Origin: Kribbella catacumbae DSM 19601
Lineage (GTDB): Bacteria; Actinomycetota; Actinomycetes; Propionibacteriales; Kribbellaceae
NCBI RefSeq assembly: GCF_000372465.1
Contig: NZ_AQUZ01000017.1
Span: forward strand, 1-64,000
DNA length: 64,000 nt
Direction: 5' to 3'
Below are positions 63,744-64,000 of this stretch, piece after piece (position 1 is the stretch's first letter; each line of letters opens with the position of its first letter). The position numbers and the translations under genes were made by a program. Under the pieces are notes generated by a model. The model was given only the letters and a program-made list of their open reading frames with translations, was not told where the DNA came from and searched no databases.

Positions 63744-63932
63744 GACCAGGAAGATCTCACCTACGACCTCGCCGACTGGGCGGAGGTCGAGATGGCGGCC
63801 GCCAAGGATATTGTTGCTGAGAGCAACTTGCTTGGGCTGCCGCGGTACGTCGTACACGGTGACTTCGCGGAGTGGAACCTGCACTACGAGGCCGGCCTGC
63901 TGACCGGGCACTTCGACGTACCGATGGATCGA
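63744..63932 (+). pseudogene. Aminoglycoside-phosphotransferase-like (APH) fragment
   Basis: The frame contains DLADWAEVEMAAAKDIVA, GLPRYVVHGDFAEWNLHYE and AGLLTGHFDV. HGDFxxWN is the Brenner catalytic motif and G-x-FD the start of the Mg-binding DxD segment of APH/choline-kinase-like enzymes. A stop interrupts the frame just upstream and homology ends right after HFD, so N- and C-terminal parts are missing or frameshifted. Not functional as read. Confidence 0.65.
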
Positions 63933-63969
63933 ACGCCAGCTCGGCCTCACCGGCACTACGCTCTGAGGC

Positions 63970-64000
63970 ATGCCTCTGCTCGTCGATCCGGCGTTGCCAC
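63970..64000 (+). CDS. Start of an unidentified gene cut by the window edge
   Basis: An ATG opens a frame reading MPLLVDPALP to the last base. Too short to identify, and no strong ribosome site precedes it (CTGAGGC only). Confidence 0.3.
   Translation, partial: MPLLVDPALP

Noticed and set aside
63517-63971. 128-codon plus-strand and 79-codon minus-strand frames near the right edge
   Set aside because: The plus frame starts inside the leader region of the MFS gene and shows no similarity, while the third plus frame carries the APH catalytic motif.

Overview
The window is high-GC DNA from a Gram-positive actinobacterium. The order rne - rplU - rpmA - obg - proB ... proA ... nadD - rsfS - gpgP is the usual actinobacterial core cluster. 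GTG starts, ATGA-type overlaps and leaderless-looking promoters (a TANNNT box 6-7 nt before the start codon) are common. Gene content suggests Nocardioidaceae/Kribbellaceae (Kribbella-like); this is inference, not a database result. No phage, CRISPR array or transposase gene was found.

Layout. 1-930 is a satellite-like, non-coding tandem array. 965-2686 holds pheA and a plsC-type acyltransferase, 2882-5731 a secreted M64 peptidase and a DUF1772 membrane protein, and 5792-13621 the RNase E / L21 / L27 / Obg / ProB block. 13748-21551 is a carboxylate module: a TctABC transporter with a universal stress protein, a divergent DctSR/CitAB-type two-component system, and an Ldh2-family dehydrogenase / ABM / cupin operon bracketed by two copies of a ~135-bp palindromic repeat. 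21765-28569 returns to the core (proA, Sfp-type PPTase, a redox-regulator/MFS pair, an Lrp regulator, two small genes, nadD, rsfS, gpgP).

A tRNA-Ala(GGC) at 29053 and a 45-bp copy of its 3' half at 31109 mark an integration scar around a tandem-GNAT gene. Accessory genes follow: LysR/SDR, two paralogous epimerase-like genes interleaved with membrane proteins, a DHA2 efflux pump with an SDR, and two ~1050-residue AfsR-type regulators. One of these faces an ABC exporter operon. Then come an AHSA1 gene with paired operators, a LAL regulator with a DUF4386 gene, and guaB1. 57098-59762 is an iron-siderophore block (AraC regulator, iron box, FepB-like lipoprotein, siderophore-interacting reductase). 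The right end carries an MDR oxidoreductase, DUF6458, a short TerC, and an MFS pump preceded by a five-codon leader peptide and RBS-sequestering hairpin. Gene remnants include AlkD, FG-GAP, an MDR C-terminus and an aminoglycoside-phosphotransferase-like piece.

The strongest unexplained signals are (i) the higher-order repeat array at the left edge, (ii) four distinct classes of large intergenic palindromes, most at convergent gene ends, one class showing compensatory base changes between copies, and (iii) the leader-peptide attenuator of the last MFS gene.
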